A stretch of 23,363 nt of DNA, taken from the NCBI GenBank assembly GCA_030694835.1, contig JAUYUF010000169.1, positions 1-23,363 of the forward strand, given 5' to 3'. Positions within the stretch are counted from its first letter, which is position 1, and each line of letters opens with the position of its first letter. This document shows positions 22,298 to 23,363 of the stretch, piece by piece. The DNA comes from Flavobacteriaceae bacterium. Its GTDB lineage: Bacteria > Bacteroidota > Bacteroidia > Flavobacteriales > Flavobacteriaceae. The notes under the pieces were generated by a model. It saw nothing but the letters and a program-made list of their open reading frames with translations, was not told the origin of the DNA and ran no database searches. Both the position numbers and the translations under genes were made by a program.

Positions 22298-23321
22298 TGA
22301 ATAAATTTAATTTTTGTATCCACTTCGTTTTCTTTTCAAACATCAATGCTTCCAGCACTAAAAACAATAAACCCAATCCGATAAACCATTGAAATTGATC
22401 TTTAAAATCTGAAAACTCTTTGGTTTCATATTCTTTCTTTTCGGCATTTGTTATAATTTTTTCAATTTCATCAATCGTTTCATTGGTGTTATTTCCTAAA
22501 ATATAAGTCCCATTTCCTTCTTTGGCGATTTCATTTAATATAGTTTCATTCAACTTTGTGATAACTACTTCTCCTTTTTGATCTTTTTTATGTTCCACAA
22601 AAACACCATTTTGTTTCATAGGAATTGGAGCTCCGTTTGATGAACCTACACCGATAGTAAAAACTCGAACACCATTTTCATTAGCTTGTTGAGCTACTTG
22701 TTGTGTATTTCCTTCATGGTCTTCACCATCTGAAACTACAAATAAAAACCGATTGGTTTGTTCATCATTGTCAAAATAGGTCATTGCTTTTGAAAGCGCT
22801 TCATTCATGGCTGTTCCTTGATCTGAAACCATTTCTGGATTGGCTATCTGTAAAAACATTTTAGCCGATGCTAAATCAGTCGTAATTGGCAATAAAGGAT
22901 AGGCACTTCCTGCATAAACAATAACTCCAACACGATCACTTCCTAATTTATCAATTATTTTATTGATAAGTTGTTTTGATTTTTCCAAACGGTTTGGAGC
23001 AATATCTTCCGCTAACATACTTTTAGAAACATCTAGTGCAAAAACAATATCAACTCCTTGTCTTTTAATAGTTTTTAATTTGATTCCCATTTTTGGATTC
23101 GCTAATGCAATAACTAAAAATGCAATTCCTAAACTTAAGAATATGAGTTTTATCAATGGTTTAAAAGTTGATTTTTCTGGCATCAATTTCTCCAACAATT
23201 CAGACTCTGCAAATTGTTTTCTAACTTTTTTCTTCCACCAACTCACATACATAAATCCGATTACTAATACTGGAATTAGTAGGAATAAGTAAAAATATAT
23301 GTTGTCTTCTATTTGATACAT
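22287..23321 (-). CDS. batB: BatB: von Willebrand factor A domain membrane protein
   Basis: A 344-residue membrane protein with an N-terminal anchor pair (about 8-27 and 56-75), a VWA domain (about 88-285) and a C-terminal membrane segment (about 311-330). The metal-ion-dependent adhesion site is complete: DVSKS (Asp97, Ser99, Ser101), Thr170 in DQGTAMNEAL, and Asp198 in VVSDGED. VWA proteins of this type act with MoxR-family AAA ATPases; in Bacteroidota such an ATPase gene usually lies upstream of batA, beyond this window. The start lies 5 bases after the batA stop, and the end overlaps batC by 11 bases. Confidence 0.95.
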   Translation of the reverse strand: MYQIEDNIYFYLFLLIPVLVIGFMYVSWWKKKVRKQFAESELLEKLMPEKSTFKPLIKLIFLSLGIAFLVIALANPKMGIKLKTIKRQGVDIVFALDVSKSMLAEDIAPNRLEKSKQLINKIIDKLGSDRVGVIVYAGSAYPLLPITTDLASAKMFLQIANPEMVSDQGTAMNEALSKAMTYFDNDEQTNRFLFVVSDGEDHEGNTQQVAQQANENGVRVFTIGVGSSNGAPIPMKQNGVFVEHKKDQKGEVVITKLNETILNEIAKEGNGTYILGNNTNETIDEIEKIITNAEKKEYETKEFSDFKDQFQWFIGLGLLFLVLEALMFEKKTKWIQKLNLFNEK

Positions 23322-23326
23322 TTTCT

Positions 23327-23363
23327 TTAAATAAAACTTCTGTAAACCGTTAATCTCAGACCC
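23327..23363 (-). CDS. batA: BatA C-terminus (partial, 11 codons and stop)
   Basis: The minus strand from the window edge reads GLRLTVYRSFI then TAA (complement of 23327-23329), in the frame expected for the end of the upstream VWA gene of the Bat operon. The peptide is short, so the identity rests on its position immediately before batB (5-base gap) and on the general batA-batB order. The main part of the gene lies beyond the window. Confidence 0.55.
   Translation of the reverse strand, partial: GLRLTVYRSFI

Overview
The window is chromosomal DNA of a Bacteroidota bacterium, most likely Flavobacteriaceae (Flavobacterium or a close relative). Supporting signs are the low G+C content, the near absence of Shine-Dalgarno sequences, several exact or near matches to the Bacteroidota -7 promoter element TAnnTTTG, the order rnc / IPExxxVDY-family gene / pyk, a Bat (batA-E) operon, and a short Ssb. 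It is mostly housekeeping chromosome. I found no prophage, insertion sequence, CRISPR array, tRNA or rRNA.

Layout. 1-2350 (+): the 3' end of rnc, an IPExxxVDY-family protein, then pyk. 2482-3141 (+): a membrane-anchored TIGR02117/DUF2459-like protein. 3142-3296: a mosaic of short tandem repeats that runs into the 3' end of the next gene. 3267-6684 (-): an M28-type membrane metallopeptidase and a DUF2891 lipoprotein with overlapping reading frames. 6845-7303 (+): a twin-CBS protein, converging without a gap on a small zinc-finger protein at 7304-7660 (-). 7855-8190 (+): ssb with a good terminator. 8290-9078 (-): an exported carboxypeptidase-regulatory-like protein. 9196-14041 (-): a tight operon metG, GNAT acetyltransferase, tex. 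14126-15390 (+): an LD-carboxypeptidase and yraN. 15393-17561: small, mostly lineage-specific genes (115-aa protein, 131-aa secreted protein, PepSY-like protein, decayed gene fragment, small outer-membrane barrel). 17744-18256 (+): CvpA-family protein. 18298-18891 (-): DedA-family protein. 18999-23363 (-): batE, batD, batC, batB and the last codons of batA.

The genes mainly serve translation and RNA metabolism (rnc, metG, tex), glycolysis (pyk), DNA maintenance (ssb), and envelope biology (LD-carboxypeptidase, DedA, PepSY, M28/DUF2891, Bat).

The most unusual feature lies inside metG. A cluster of palindromic and tandem repeats (GAGCGGAGTCGAA and its complement) sits in frame in the linker between the anticodon-binding core and the C-terminal tRNA-binding domain, adding about 43 residues to an essential enzyme. 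Other points of interest are the heptamer array that supplies the last codons and stop of the DUF2891 gene, and a frameshifted remnant of a paralogue of the 115-aa gene about 1.1 kb from the intact copy. I did not find a clear novel defence or mobile system.
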